From positions 1-40,136 of the forward strand of contig JALVWX010000098.1 of assembly GCA_027023165.1 (NCBI GenBank): 40,136 nt of DNA. Direction: 5' to 3'. Under the pieces are notes generated by a model, which made no database searches, was not told the origin of the DNA, and saw only the letters and a list, made by a program, of their open reading frames with translations. This stretch comes from Thermococcus sp. GTDB taxonomy: Archaea > Methanobacteriota_B > Thermococci > Thermococcales > Thermococcaceae. Numbering within the stretch: the first letter of the stretch is position 1; each line of letters starts with the position of its first letter. Positions 40,095-40,136 of the stretch are shown in pieces. Position numbers and translations under genes: made by a program.

Positions 40095-40136
40095 ATGAAG
40101 GCGGTCTTCTTTGACTTCGTCGGCACGCTGATAACC
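40095..40136 (+). CDS. HAD-family hydrolase, start only
   Basis: Fourteen codons are visible before the window ends: MKAVFFDFVGTLIT. The FFDFVGTL run is HAD motif I, with Asp7 as the predicted nucleophile and Val in place of the usual second acidic residue. The ATG at 40095 follows GGTGGTTGAG. Nothing more can be said about the substrate. Confidence 0.7.
   Translation, partial: MKAVFFDFVGTLIT

Overview
This window reads as the chromosome of a hyperthermophilic archaeon of the order Thermococcales, most likely a Thermococcus. The grounds are a free-standing archaeal 5S rRNA gene, an archaeal RNase P protein (Rpp21), a C-terminal CGP-CTERM-like sorting tail, TATA/BRE-type promoters, GGTGAT-type ribosome binding sites, frequent GTG and TTG starts, and an archaellum operon in the Thermococcales order. 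Base composition is fairly GC-rich. Two AT-richer patches stand out: the region upstream of the winged-helix regulator, and flaF.

Layout. Positions 1-5300 hold housekeeping and surface genes: adenosylhomocysteinase (partial), a cyclase-family hydrolase, a secreted cell-wall-binding-repeat/coiled-coil protein, rnp4, a 504-residue unknown, and the 5S rRNA. Positions 5312-8511 hold a coiled-coil protein with an archaellum-type promoter motif, a HEAT-repeat protein, and a PQQ-like beta-propeller surface protein. Positions 8521-19111 (minus strand) are one ten-gene chemotaxis operon: cheR, cheY, cheB, cheA, cheC, a second cheC, cheD, a dCache chemoreceptor, a membrane coiled-coil protein, and cheF, the archaeal adaptor that links CheY to the archaellum motor. 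Positions 19345-21013 (plus strand) hold a second receptor with no extracellular domain, followed by cheW. A membrane coiled-coil protein related to the one in the che operon follows on the minus strand.

Positions 22460-35777 are the archaellum region: an EarA-like winged-helix regulator, a methyltransferase, and then the operon flaB1-B2-B3-B4-C-D-F-G-H-I-J. A large membrane-anchored surface protein is translationally coupled to flaJ. Positions 35835-40136 hold pcm, a HAD phosphatase, a class III (Q-type) pilin with its A24 prepilin peptidase, two tandem ASCH-domain proteins, a small Lrp/AsnC-ligand-domain-like protein, and the start of a HAD hydrolase.

The strongest observation is a shared regulatory element. 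The che operon promoter and the fla operon promoter, about 4.6 kb apart and on opposite strands, each carry three direct copies of a CCTACAC-like heptamer whose starts are exactly 12 bp apart. Single copies sit just upstream of the TATA boxes of the second receptor gene and of the coiled-coil gene at 5365. This looks like one motility regulon, and the EarA-like protein at 22460 is the obvious candidate to bind it. The next strongest are two paralogous membrane coiled-coil proteins that share a C-terminal module, and a large surface protein that ends the fla operon. All three protein genes lie inside the motility locus and have no function I can name.
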